Shown here piece after piece: positions 36,046 through 45,143 of a DNA stretch of 64,000 nucleotides. Origin of the DNA: Gemmata massiliana. GTDB taxonomy: Bacteria; Planctomycetota; Planctomycetia; Gemmatales; Gemmataceae. The notes beneath the pieces are model-generated. The model was not told the origin of the DNA and did not search any database. It was given only the letters and a program-made list of their open reading frames with translations. Position 1 is the first letter of the stretch. The number at the start of each line of letters is the position of its first letter. A program made the position numbers and the translations under genes. The stretch spans positions 5,167,738-5,231,737 of the forward strand of contig NZ_LR593886.1 of NCBI RefSeq assembly GCF_901538265.1, written 5' to 3'.

Positions 36046-36324
36046 TCAATTTTTGGTCGCTACGATCGAGTGAGTGTCTTCGTTCGCCGCGATACCCGAG
36101 CACAGGAACTGGAGGTTCTTCGACGATTGCATCCGCACGGAGTGGACCCGCTTTGCGACGAGCCGCGGCGGTAAGGTGGGCCTCTCTTCGGCACGCAACA
36201 CGAATAGCTTCGTGATCCGGCCATTTGAGGTCGCGGTGCTCAAGGTAAAGCAGCCATTCTGAGTAGCCATCTGGTCGATCAGCACCCGCTCAATGGCGAG
36301 GCGAGTGTCCGCAAGTCCTCTCAT
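36046..36324 (-). CDS. Hypothetical protein, weak support
   Basis: This 92-aa frame (MRGLADTRLAIERVLIDQMA ... TKLFVLRAEERPTLPPRL) is the only protein-like frame in the 840-bp stretch 35803-36641. Base composition here is lower in GC than in the core genes. No domain is recognised. The rest of that stretch shows no gene or RNA that I can support. Confidence 0.3.
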   Translation of the reverse strand: MRGLADTRLAIERVLIDQMATQNGCFTLSTATSNGRITKLFVLRAEERPTLPPRLVAKRVHSVRMQSSKNLQFLCSGIAANEDTHSIVATKN

Positions 36325-36641
36325 TCGGTTGCAAATTGCTTCGTAGACGTGCTCGCCGAGTTTGAGCCGACCACAGGTCGATGAGACTAATCGCGCTATT
36401 AATCAATTACTCAGCCGCTGTGCAAGCTTCAGCAAGATCTGTGGGAATGTGTGGAGAGATGCCGTGGTAGGCTTGACCCGACATAGTGGACCTCGATTGT
36501 GAGAAACCGGGCGGCCGGACCGTACCAACGCGCTTGAGGTATACGCATCGGTTCCGGCCGCGATGGGGTCATGACTCCCCGCGGCTCCGGTTGTTGAGTT
36601 GAATGGTAAGCAGGTTCGCCGGAACGAGAAAGGTCGGCAGG

Positions 36642-37895
36642 TCACGCGGACGCACGGTCGGTCCGGAGCCAGTTCCTCACGTGATCGGCGACGGCGAGGA
36701 GGTGGGCATCGTCGACGGGCTCGCGGTACACCGCGGCCATTGACGGGTCCGTGTGACCCATGATGAGGTCCACCGCGACCTGGTCCTTCGCGCTTCCGCC
36801 AATCGTCTCGAACGTGTGACGGAGAGCGTAGAAACCGACACCCGAGCGATGGATGCCGAGCGCCTTGAGAAGCTTCCCGAACTGGATGCCGATCACGTCC
36901 TTGCGGAACCCGGTGTCGGTGTGAATGACAAACGCGCTCCCGCGAACGGTTAAGAGCACGCGCTGGGTATCTTGTTCGTTGGCCGGTTCCGGACGACCGG
37001 AGAGCGCCTCGCGAAGTGCCGCAACGGTTTCGGGCCACAACGGGCACCGGCGCGCGATCCCGGTCTTCGGGCGCAGGAAGTCGATCCACGCCCGCTCCGG
37101 GTCCAGGGCCGAGAGTGTCAGGCCCGCGCAATCCATGTTGCCGAACCCGCAGTTCACGCCGAGCAGAATCATCGCACGCAAGTTTGGATCGGCCCGAACG
37201 AACACTTCATCACCCCGCCCCACTACCGCCTTACCGTCGATCATCGCGCGCAGCTCGCCCGGCTCGAACATCTGAGACGGGCGCCCGGCTCGGTGCCGGC
37301 GCAGGACCGACTTGTCCGGCTTCTTGAACTCCGGCCCGAACCGCGTTGAGCGTTCCATGAGCCCGGTCTCGTACCCGTACTTGAATACGGACTTCGTCCG
37401 TGTGATCGCGTTGCCCAACCGGACAGGGCCCCACTTCTCAGCCGTCCGAGCACGGAGGTCCGCGAAGTCGTCGGCGAGGTCTTCCACCAATCGGGTTCCA
37501 CCGAACGTACCGACGGACAGCCCGGTCACCTCTTGGTATTCCCAGAACAATCGCGAGGTGAGTTCACCGGCTTCCTTCTTGCGGAGCTTCGCCGTCAGAA
37601 AGCTGTTGCACAGGTGCGCAATCGTGAGCCCGTCGGTTTTCACCCTGGGCGTGCGCCCGGCGTGCAGGTCATCTGCGACCTTCTTGTACTCCTCCGAGCC
37701 TCTTTCCAACCGTCACCTTCGATACAAACGAGCTCCCGTCGACCCGGCGTGCCCGCTTACCGAAATAATAGAGTTTGCCGCGGATCTTCTTTTGCCAGGT
37801 ACCAGTTGCGTGCGGAGTGAGCGGAAAATCGGGATACGGTTTCTTCGGTCGATCGGGGCTTTTCGCGGACGCGGCGAACTACTAGACTTGTCCAT
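36642..37895 (-). pseudogene. Tyrosine recombinase (integrase) of the satellite-like element, frameshifted
   Basis: The catalytic part (36642-37709) is one frame: DPNLRAMILLGVNCGFGN, RPKTGIARRCPLWPETVAAL, VGFYALRHTFETIGGSAKD (the box II Arg in ALRHTF) and IMGHTDPSMAAVYREPV (the His and the Tyr nucleophile). The N-terminal arm-binding domain sits in other frames: [20 protein letters not shown] then LYYFGK, with a probable start at ATG 37895 ([17 protein letters not shown]). Two indels, near 37845 and 37700, break it. It is adjacent to the tRNA-Ser gene. Confidence 0.75.
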
Positions 37896-38040
37896 GCGTC
37901 ACTGACCGTACAGGGTTGGTGGCATGTCCCGGGGCGGTCACTACCCACAACGGGAATTTACTACCACCGAGTGTAACGGTAGTAGAGTCAGTTGGTGGTT
38001 CGCGATTGAAATTGCAGGAAACACTAGAAAATTGATACTT

Positions 38041-38127
38041 GGAGAGGTGGCAGAGTGGTCGAATGCGTCGGTCTCGAAAACCGATATGCCCGCAAGGGCA
38101 TCGAGGGTTCGAATCCCTCCCTCTCCG
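38041..38127 (+). tRNA. tRNA-Ser(CGA)
   Basis: A complete class II tRNA: acceptor GGAGAGG/CCTCTCC, D-arm with GTGGTCGAATG, anticodon arm TCGGT-CTCGAAA-ACCGA (anticodon CGA, codon UCG), a long variable arm TGCCCGCAAGGGCA, T-arm GAGGG-TTCGAAT-CCCTC and discriminator G. CCA is not encoded. Integrase genes lie on both sides, so it is a likely integration site. Confidence 0.95.
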
Positions 38128-38131
38128 CTCG

Positions 38132-38161
38132 AAACCCCAACAATTGCTGGGGTTTCTTCTT
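38132..38161 (+). terminator. Rho-independent terminator of tRNA-Ser
   Basis: AAACCCCA (38132-38139) pairs with TGGGGTTT (38148-38155), followed by CTTCTTTTTC, 4 bp after the tRNA 3' end. Confidence 0.9.
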
Positions 38162-38337
38162 TTTCTAGGCCGGTTCCCGCTTCACACTTTTAGTGTCCAG
38201 GTGTTCCGCAGAGTCCCCAGAAATCCCCGCCGGGTATGCACCCAAAACTCTGGGGTCGGTGGCCCCCCCGGGCGGTCCTCGGCGCGGTCCGAGGATCACG
38301 CACAGACCCAGAATCACCCGTTCGAGCCCCTCGCGGT

Positions 38338-39090
38338 TCAGGTCGGCGAACGGGGTGGCGGACGGGCCGCACCGGGAATTTGTAACCGGCCGACGGCTTC
38401 CACGAGCGCTGCGGACCGGGCGTGGGCGTACACGTTGAGGGTCAGCCGCGGGTCACTGTGCCGGGCCAACGTTTGTAATTCTTTCGTCCCCGCCCCGGTC
38501 GCGGCCAGGGACAAAACGAACGTGTGCCGGAGCGCGTGGAAGTCCGCGTACTCTTTTCCGGCCGGCGTCTCCACCTCGTAAGGCACCCCGGCCGCCTCCA
38601 AATCGAATTTCAGCATCCCCGCGGCGCTGTCGGTCCACTTCCCGGCCCAGATCCGCTCCTTGGCCGGTTTGCCCACCAGGTACGCGCGCAGGGCCGAAGC
38701 GACAGTGGGCGGCAGCGGTGGGCGGACGCTCTTTTTGTTCTTGGCGGTTTTCCCGGGAAGCGCGACTGTCGGCGGTTCGGCTTCGAGCCGGAAGTGAGCC
38801 GGCGTGAGTGCGGCCAGTTCGGACAGGCGGAACCCGGTGGCGAACGCGGTCAGGTAGAGGTGGTACCGGTCCTCGCCGGTCATGGTGCGGCGGTACACGC
38901 GCTCGCTGGCCCGGGTCGCGTCGAGCAACTTCCCGAGCTCGTGCGGCGGAACCTCGCGGCGCGCGTGCCGCCGGTCGTTGGCGGGGGGCGAACCCGGCGA
39001 TCGGGTCGAACACGTCGGCCGGGACGCCGGTCCCCTTACCCGCCAGCCACTCCGCGAACCGCCGGGCCTCGGAGAGGATGAACGTCGCGG
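38338..39090 (-). pseudogene. Tyrosine recombinase remnant, truncated and frameshifted
   Basis: The catalytic domain is in one frame: TAFATGFRLSELAALTPAHF (box I Arg), DFHALRHTFVLSLAATGAG (H-x-x-R-H) and LARHSDPRLTLNVYAHARS (Tyr). The core-binding domain survives only in part and in another frame: FILSEARRFAEWLAGKGTGV with PADVFDPIAGFAP, ending at about 39090. An indel near 39005 and the missing N-terminus make it inactive. It lies about 210 bp from the 3' end of tRNA-Ser, pointing at it, the usual place for a tRNA-targeting integrase. Confidence 0.7.
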
Positions 39091-39501
39091 TCTGATACCA
39101 AATTCTGTGGATTCCTTAGCATGAGTGGTATCGCCCGCCCCGGTGAGGGCGTCCGATGCTCTGGCCTTCCCCAGGTTTGGTGGAATCCGAGTTAGCGGTG
39201 TAAACTCAGAGCGAAGGTGGTGGACGGCACCACCCTCTCGATGCCCGATACGCCCGCCAACCAGCGGGAGTACCCACAGCCCGCGGTACAGGGACCGGGG
39301 CTCGGGTTCCCGATCGCCCGAGCCGTCGTCGTGTTCTGCCGGGCCACCGGGGCGGTTCTCGACGCGGTCCTGGCCCGGTGCCACGGGGGTGTAGGACCGG
39401 GTTTGTAGTTTAAGCGGCCTTGGTTCGTCGTTGGAACGGGCAACCGGGACGGGCGGCGAGGTGTTTGGCGAGCCGTTCGTCGTCGCACAGGGGCTGGTCC
39501 T

Positions 39502-40593
39502 GAATCTTGTGTCAGGGGGATGGGTTGGCTATTACCCAGTCCTCGTACCTGACGGAGATTCCCACAATGGATGCGATCCTCAAGAGCCAAGCCGAGCACC
39601 TGGCCCGCGAGATGGGGACCCGGGTCACCACTCTGGACGACCTCAACGGTCTGATGCGGGCCATGATGACGACCGCGCGGGAGCGCATGCTCAACACCGA
39701 GATGGACGTCCACCTCGGACGACGGACCGAGACGACGGTCACCGACAACCCAACGCCCGACGCACCGACAACCAACGCGACCGAACGTGTCTCCGCGGCT
39801 CCCAAGAGCCGTCGCAACGGGCATTCGCAGAAGACCGTCAGCGGCGATCTGGGCGACCTCCAACTGCGCACCCCGCGGGACCGCAACGGCACCTTCGAGC
39901 CGCAACTGGTCGCCACGGGGCCGCGCCGGCTCGACGGGTTCGATGAGAAGATCCTGGCCCTCTACGCCAAGGGCCTGACGACCCGCGACATCCAGGACAT
40001 CGTGAAGGATCTGTACGGCGTGGAGGTGTCACCGGCGCGGGTCTCGGAGATCACCACCGACCTCGATGCCGAGGTCACCGCGTGGCGCACCCGGCGGCTC
40101 GAAGGGGTGTGGCCGATCGTGTACCTGGACGGCATCGTGGTCCACGTGCGGGGCGAGAACGGGCGCGTTTCGCCGCACACGATGTACGTCGCGATCGGCG
40201 TGAACCTCCAGGGCCGCAAGGAGCTCTTGGGCCTGTGGCTGAGCGAGGCCGAGGGCCCCAAGTTCTGGCTGTCGTGCCTGACGGACCTGAAGAGCCGCGG
40301 GGTGAGCGACATGTTCGTGGTGTGCGTCGACGGGCTCTCGGGGCTCCCCGAAGCGATCCGCGCGGCGTTCCCGCGGACGAAGGTGCAGCTGTGCATCGTG
40401 CACCGGGTGCGGGCGGCGCGGAAGTACGTGACCGATTCGGACAGCCGTGAAGTCGCGGCCGACCTGGACCATGCCGATCGTGGGGTGGAAGGCGGCGCGG
40501 AACCACTTCGCCATCGTGTTCGAGGGCCGCATGCCTACGCGGCCCCCGAACTGACCTGCAACCGATGTGCCCGACCTACCTGACACAAGAATC
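39502..40593 (+). pseudogene. IS256-family element with internally deleted transposase
   Basis: Inverted repeats GAATCTTGTGTCAGG (39502-39516) and its near-complement (40579-40593) bound it. The transposase starts at ATG 39567 (MDAILKSQAEHLAREMGTRV) and shows WPIVYLDGIVVHVRGENGRV (first Asp) and VVCVDGLSGLPEAI (second Asp). After VTDSDSREVAADL the frame jumps to the extreme C-terminus (PIVGWKAARNHFAIVFEGRM) in another frame, so the region with the catalytic Glu is deleted. It cannot transpose by itself. Confidence 0.85.
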
Positions 40594-40594
40594 T

Positions 40595-42092
40595 TTACAA
40601 GCCCTCGCACCGCGCGGCGGCGCGCACCGCCAACACGCTTTCCGCTCCGTACTCGTTCCAGAACTTCTCGGTTCCTTTGACCCGGTAGTTGATCTCCTTG
40701 ATCAACGATTCCGCCCACGAACTGGTCACCGGTAAACCCGCCTTGCGATACTCCGGGTACTTCATCCGCTCCGCATTGTTCCGCAAGTAACCACACGCAC
40801 GCGCCAGCACCACACGCGGGTCGGTCGCCTCGGCATCGTCGGGAGCATCGCCGATGCGTTCGTGCTCGGCATCCAACGCGATCAACACGTCCGACACCCG
40901 ACCTTGCCAGCACCCCCGCAACCAACGCGCGTATCGTTCCCACCGCTCGTGCTCGCTCGCGCCGGTCGCATGCGCGGCTTGCCACACGTAGCCCAGCACG
41001 TGAATGAGGTCCACCACCGGCGCGTAGTCCGCGAACCAGCGCTTCTGGATCGCCCAGTTGTACGCCTGACCGTCGCCCACAAACGCACGACGACTCGCGG
41101 CCTCGAAGTTCCGCGCCTTCGCCTCTGCGCCGACCAACCGTCCGAACGCGCCACTGTCGCGTGTCGTCGCCACGCACGTTCGTACCAACCGCGCGGGCTG
41201 CCAGTTGATCGGATCGGGCCGGGAGTCCGGCTTCGGTTCGACCACATCGCCTACGATTTCAGGCTCGTCGGCGACCGAGCATTGCGTCAGGCACCCGACA
41301 CGCTTGCGGTCGAGGAAGCAATCGGGTGGCTCGGGTTGTGGGTCGGTGTCGTAGGTCTGGCTTTCGAGCGTGACCAGGCACGCCACCTTGTCCTCACGCC
41401 ACTGTGGGCCTCGCGCGCCGCACCCGTGTCCCTCGGCGCGGCGCTGGTAGCGACCGCCATCGACTTCGACGGCAACCACACTCGGCACGTTGGGGATCTG
41501 CGCTCGGAGTTGGCGACTGCGGTGAGCTTCGGCTTGCTTGTCGCGCTTGACAACCAGTTCGGCCCCGACCACCTCGGTCCGTCGCCCGACGTGGCGACCG
41601 CTGATCGACACCTCAGCCAGAGATCGGAGCGTCTTGGCGGCTAACTCGAATGATGGGAGTGTTGCTCCGGCGTGGACGATCTTGGCGAGTACCGACGGGC
41701 TGTAGCCGCGCGCATCAAGTTTGAGGTTGGTCCGTTGGGGGGAAGAAGCCCCTCCGGCAGTTGGGGCAGTGAGCGACGGGTTCGTGGAGGGTGATGGTGG
41801 CCCCGCGTGCGACGACCTTGCGCGGTCGGGTCTTCACGGGACAGGACGTTTGGCAGGCCGGACAGGGTAACTCATCGGGGAGGCGTTGGGCTTGTTGTTG
41901 GGTAAGGTGTTCGAGTGTGCCTTCGACCAATCCGGCGGTGGCCGCAGCGGCGATCTGCTCCATCTCGTCGAAGTCCGCATCCAGCGGCGGTCCGTCTTGG
42001 CCGTAGGCGTTCTTGGCGACGATTTTGCCCCACTGTTTGGCGAGTTCCTTCACGGCAGCCAGTTGCTCAGATGAGAGTTTGCGTTTGGGCAT
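40595..42092 (-). pseudogene. ISKra4-family transposase, +1-type frame break and displaced C-terminus
   Basis: The first frame (42092 to 41715) reads MPKRKLSSEQLAAVKELAKQ and ends in a zinc-binding segment CPACQTSCPVKTRP / HCPNCRRGFF. The protein continues in the next frame as NLKLDARGYSPSVLAKIVHA then LAEVSISGRHVGRRTEVVG. DDE residues lie in VVAVEVDGGRYQRR, RRAFVGDGQAYNWAI and SSWAESLIKEINYRVKG. The frame break falls in a run of six C (minus strand, about 41733-41738), so it is either an indel or a slippery site. The last residues are beyond the IS256 remnant. Confidence 0.8.
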
Positions 42093-42739
42093 CGGTCGTC
42101 CCGCCTTGCACTTGGGGCGAACGTCGGGAGTGAGTTGCTCACCGGCGTTGTAGCCCGACGACCCGCGCCTGCAAACCGTGTCCTACACCCGTGCCACGGC
42201 AAACGGACCGGCGAGTCGTCCCTGTTGCGCCAGTTGGCCGACGCGCTGGAGCCGGGTGACGTGATTCTGGCCGACCGCGGGTTCGGGAGTTTCTACGAGC
42301 TGGCGCTGTGGCAGTCCCGCGGGGTGGACGTGGTGGTCCGGTTGCACCAGGCGCGTCGGGCCGACTTCCGCACCGGTCGGCGCCTGGGCCGGGAGGATCA
42401 CGTGGTGGTGTGGGCCGAGCCGGATCGGCCCCTGGGGTGGACGACGCGCTGTTCGGGTCGCTGCCGCGGAAGCTGTCCGTGCGTGAGGTGGGCGTGCGTG
42501 TGGTCCAGCGCGGATTCCGCACACGCCGGCTGGTGGTGGTTACCACGCTGGTGGATGCGGCGACGTACCCGGCGGAGGCGTTGGCCGGTCTGTACCGGAT
42601 GCGGTGGCACGCGGAGTTGGATCTGCGGTCGCTGAAGGTGGCGCGGGGTGTGGACGTGCTGCGGTGCCAGAGTCCGGGGTTGGTGCGTGCCGAGTTCTGG
42701 ATGCACGTGCTGGGCTACAACCTGATCCGGGGCGGATGG

Positions 42740-43207
42740 CTACTCCTTGACGCGCTTCATGACCCACACGATGATGCGCCCGTCGGTGGGCTTCTCAACG
42801 CCGGCGGGGCGCAACTTGCCGTCTTTGGGAGCAGCCATCGCGAGGTGGAGCGTATCCCCGTCCAGCTTGAACATACCTTCGGTGACACGCTCGGGCCTAC
42901 CGGGACGAGCCTCCGTCAGGTCGATGCACTTCGGGTCCGCACCGGGGTCCAGGGCCGTGACCTCCGCCACCTCGGTCTTCGTTCCCCGGGTGAACGTCAA
43001 TTTGGTCCCCTCGATCGCGCAGAACGCATCGAGTTCCTTCACATCGGCTTCCCCTTCCGAGCCGAGGGCTTTCACGACCTGCCACTTGCCCTCGAGCTTC
43101 TTCAGCTCCTTTTTCGCTTCGGCCGACAGTTCCGGCGCCTTCTTGTCTTCCTTCGGCGGTTGACCCGGCGCAATCGCTAGTGAAACCGCGAGCAACGAAG
43201 CGAGCAT
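42740..43207 (-). CDS. TIGR03067-type planctomycete secreted protein
   Basis: The start at 43207 (MLASLLAVSLAIAPGQPPKE) gives a signal peptide. The 155-aa product has the TIGR03067 pattern: KKLEGKWQVVKALGSEGEAD, TKLTFTRGTKTEVAEVTALD then PKCIDLTEA, and EGMFKLDGDTLHLAMAAPKD ending in IIVWVMKRVKE. This lipocalin-like family is expanded in planctomycetes; its role is unknown. The broken IS4 transposase stops 3 bp before its stop codon, so the insertion debris abuts but does not damage the coding region. Confidence 0.85.
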   Translation of the reverse strand: MLASLLAVSLAIAPGQPPKEDKKAPELSAEAKKELKKLEGKWQVVKALGSEGEADVKELDAFCAIEGTKLTFTRGTKTEVAEVTALDPGADPKCIDLTEARPGRPERVTEGMFKLDGDTLHLAMAAPKDGKLRPAGVEKPTDGRIIVWVMKRVKE

Positions 43208-43568
43208 CACGCATCCCCCCGAGGTTCGGAACACTACCCGCGGTGATGACGATTCTCGACTCGTGGGATTTCGTGCGAGTCGGAATTCGGTACCGGTCGT
43301 TCGCGAAGTGAAGTCGGCTGGGTGTGTGGCCCCTGTGCCCGGCCGCCGGGCACAGGTCGGAGCCGCGCGCAGTGACACGCACGCTCCAACTGGCGCGGTT
43401 CCGGGGTTCCGCACCTCGCAGGGTACTCACGCCGAACCCCATGACGGCGGTGCGTAGCCTAACGCCCCTGTCACCGGACGACCCATGAGGGCAGCGAATC
43501 ATACCGGCGCCCACGGGTACGGTTGGATCAGGTCGCCGGAAGTCGGGAAACTCCTGACAGCACGGTTT
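43208..43568. other. Intergenic stretch with one hairpin
   Basis: No gene is supported here. CCTGTGCCCGG (43332-43342) pairs perfectly with 43346-43356 across a 3-nt loop and is the only clear structure; it may end the minus-strand gene at 43569 from upstream. Confidence 0.5.
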
Positions 43569-44350
43569 CTACTCTTTGCCGAGCACGAGGTCTACAACCC
43601 AGCACCCGCGCACGTGCGGCCCCGGTCCGCGGCAGTGGTCGAGCACCTCGGCGCTGTCGCATCCGGCGTCCTGGAGCGCGTCGGCCAGGATCGGCAGCGC
43701 GCCGAAGTCACGCGACTCATACATCTGAGACGCCAGCGCGATGGCGGTTGAAGTGCGCCACGCAGGGGAGAAGGCAACGGGGCGAAAGGGGTTCCCGAAG
43801 ATGTCGCGGAGCAAACTGCGTGCTTGTTCTCCCTTCGGGAACGCGATCTCGCCCACCATCCGTGTTTCTGCATATGAGCCGCTGTATCGCGTCACGCCCC
43901 GAGCCAGCAAGTCGGTCGCATAGGCAACAGCCACGACTACCGAGAAGCGCTCCCGAATCTCGGACAACGCGCCTTGCACTTGAGCTAAACGTTCCGACCC
44001 ACTGCCCCCTACTTCCAACTGAGCATGCAGGACGAGCAGATCCTCGTCGCGTGCCCGGGTTTCGGTATCGAGCGCATGGAACTCTTCCCACACGGCCTTG
44101 TGAGCGGACTCTAGCTCTGCTCTGGTAGCCACCCCGTCCGCGAACCGTTCACCGATATCCAAGGCCTCGCGGCTTACGGGCAGTAACGAATGCCCACAGA
44201 TGCGCGCAGCCGGCAAGCCACAATCGAAACCGTCGCGCCTGAAGGTGCAATTTAAATATGTGCGCCAAGTGATCAGTAGGGATTTCGGGATCGCGCCAAG
44301 TTTGCTCGACCGCAAGCATGAATGGATGGCCCAATAACTTCTCGACGTAG
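43569..44350 (-). pseudogene. Gemmata-type conserved protein with HVRGCWVVDLVLGKE tail, frameshifted
   Basis: The body (43569-44200) reads REALDIGERFADGVATRAEL, RSLLRDIFGNPFRPVAFSPA then WRTSTAIALASQMYESRDFG, ending in AEVLDHCRGPGPHVRGCWVV then DLVLGKE. The start of the protein lies in another frame: SCWEQFYVEKLLGHPFMLAV and LQARRFRLWLAGCAHLWAF. An indel near 44190 separates them, and no start codon is obvious upstream. A decayed copy of the same tail is at 17989-18130. The family is common in Gemmata-like genomes and often has many paralogues; the function is unknown to me. Confidence 0.6.
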
Positions 44351-44677
44351 AACTGCTCCCAGCATGACCGATCCGGCGCCGGGTGCAAGCGCGAAGCCTC
44401 ATTCGCGCACCGCGGTAGAGAAGAACGCGCGCGTCGCCGATTTCGGCTCGTGGCTGAACGAATCTCACGGAAATCACAGCGACTCGCGGTGTCGACGTTC
44501 CGGACGCGAAGCCCCACACGAACGCACAAAACTCTCGGAAATTCGCTGCACCGTTTGTGCGCGCTTCTACATACCGGTGTCGGTCGCGACTCAAGACCCT
44601 TCCGCCGCCCATCCGGTCGCGAGTACCACCTGTTCCTCACCGGCGCCACGAGCGCCACACTCATTTGGAGCGCGAGC

Positions 44678-44866
44678 ATGCGCGGTTTGACCAAGAACGT
44701 GGTGTCGTTCCTGAAGGCCGAAGACGGCCCGACAGCCGTTGAGTACGCGGTGATGCTGGCCCTCATCGTCGTGGTGTGCATCGCCGCCATCACGACCCTC
44801 GGCTCCAACGCCAACAGCACCTTCTCCTTCGTCGGTTCGTCCATCAAGCCGACGGCCTCGAGCTGA
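44678..44866 (+). CDS. Flp/Fap-type pilin subunit
   Basis: The start at 44678 has GGAG 7 bp upstream. The 62-aa product is a Flp-type pilin: a basic leader (MRGLTKNVVSFLKAEDG), cleavage expected at G/P before TAVEYAVMLALIVVVCIAAI, with the Flp-motif Glu-Tyr at mature positions 4-5, and a short tail (NANSTFSFVGSSIKPTASS). Tad prepilin peptidase and secretion genes are not in this window, so it is an isolated subunit gene. A large hairpin (44887-44941) follows as terminator. Confidence 0.88.
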   Translation: MRGLTKNVVSFLKAEDGPTAVEYAVMLALIVVVCIAAITTLGSNANSTFSFVGSSIKPTASS

Positions 44867-44886
44867 GCGGACACCGTGAATCGGCT

Positions 44887-44941
44887 CCAGCCTACACTCG
44901 GAGTCCCGGGGACATTTCCGGGACGTCCGAGTGTAGGCTGG
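44887..44941 (+). terminator. Long hairpin after the pilin gene
   Basis: CCAGCCTACACTCGGA (44887-44902) pairs perfectly with 44926-44941, and inside it TCCCGG pairs with CCGGGA, giving over 20 bp of stem 20 bp after the pilin stop codon. There is no U-tract. Confidence 0.65.
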
Positions 44942-45143
44942 GAGCACTGCGCGAAGTGGATGACGACGCGCGGGTGCATCCAGGGGCCACGGGACTCGTT
45001 CGGACCATCTGTTGTTGTTTCCACGAGCAGGTCGACGCGAATTCACGTTGACCCCTCTAAAGCCTTAAGAAACTGCTTGGTTGTTGCGTTTCTCCAGTAG
45101 TTGTTCCACTTCTTTCCCGCCGCCTTGCACAGTTCCGTCGCGT

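Larger units (their letters stand above)
39387..42190. mobile_element. ISKra4-type insertion sequence, 9-bp target duplication, itself interrupted
   Basis: Ends are inverted repeats GGGTGTAGGACCGGGTTTG (39387 inward) and its imperfect complement ending at 42190. The 9-bp direct repeat GTGCCACGG flanks it at 39378-39386 and 42191-42199. It carries a minus-strand transposase (40595-42092) whose last 30 or so codons (DQPLCDDERLAKHLAARPGC at about 39410-39500) are separated from the body by an IS256 remnant. Confidence 0.88.
39212..42737 (+). mobile_element. Second IS4-type transposase remnant, split by a nested insertion
   Basis: The 5' piece (39212-39386) reads VVDGTTLSMPDTPANQREYP then GLGFPIARAVVVF (first catalytic Asp in VDG). 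The 3' piece (42191-42737) reads GDVILADRGFGSFYELALWQ (second Asp), then after a frameshift near 42430 RTRRLVVVTTLVDAATYPAE and YRMRWHAELDLRSLK, a perfect Y-2-R-3-E-6-K motif. The two pieces join precisely at the ISKra4 target duplication. The N-terminus and the final part are missing. Confidence 0.82.

Noticed and set aside
36403-37131. 242-aa minus-strand frame overlapping the integrase
   Set aside because: The integrase frame carries the catalytic motifs; this frame is Arg/Pro-rich shadow sequence.
40029-41177. Long open frame antisense to the IS256 and ISKra4 transposases
   Set aside because: It crosses the boundary of two elements, is Arg/Gly-rich and is explained by the GC-rich codons of the real transposases on the other frames.
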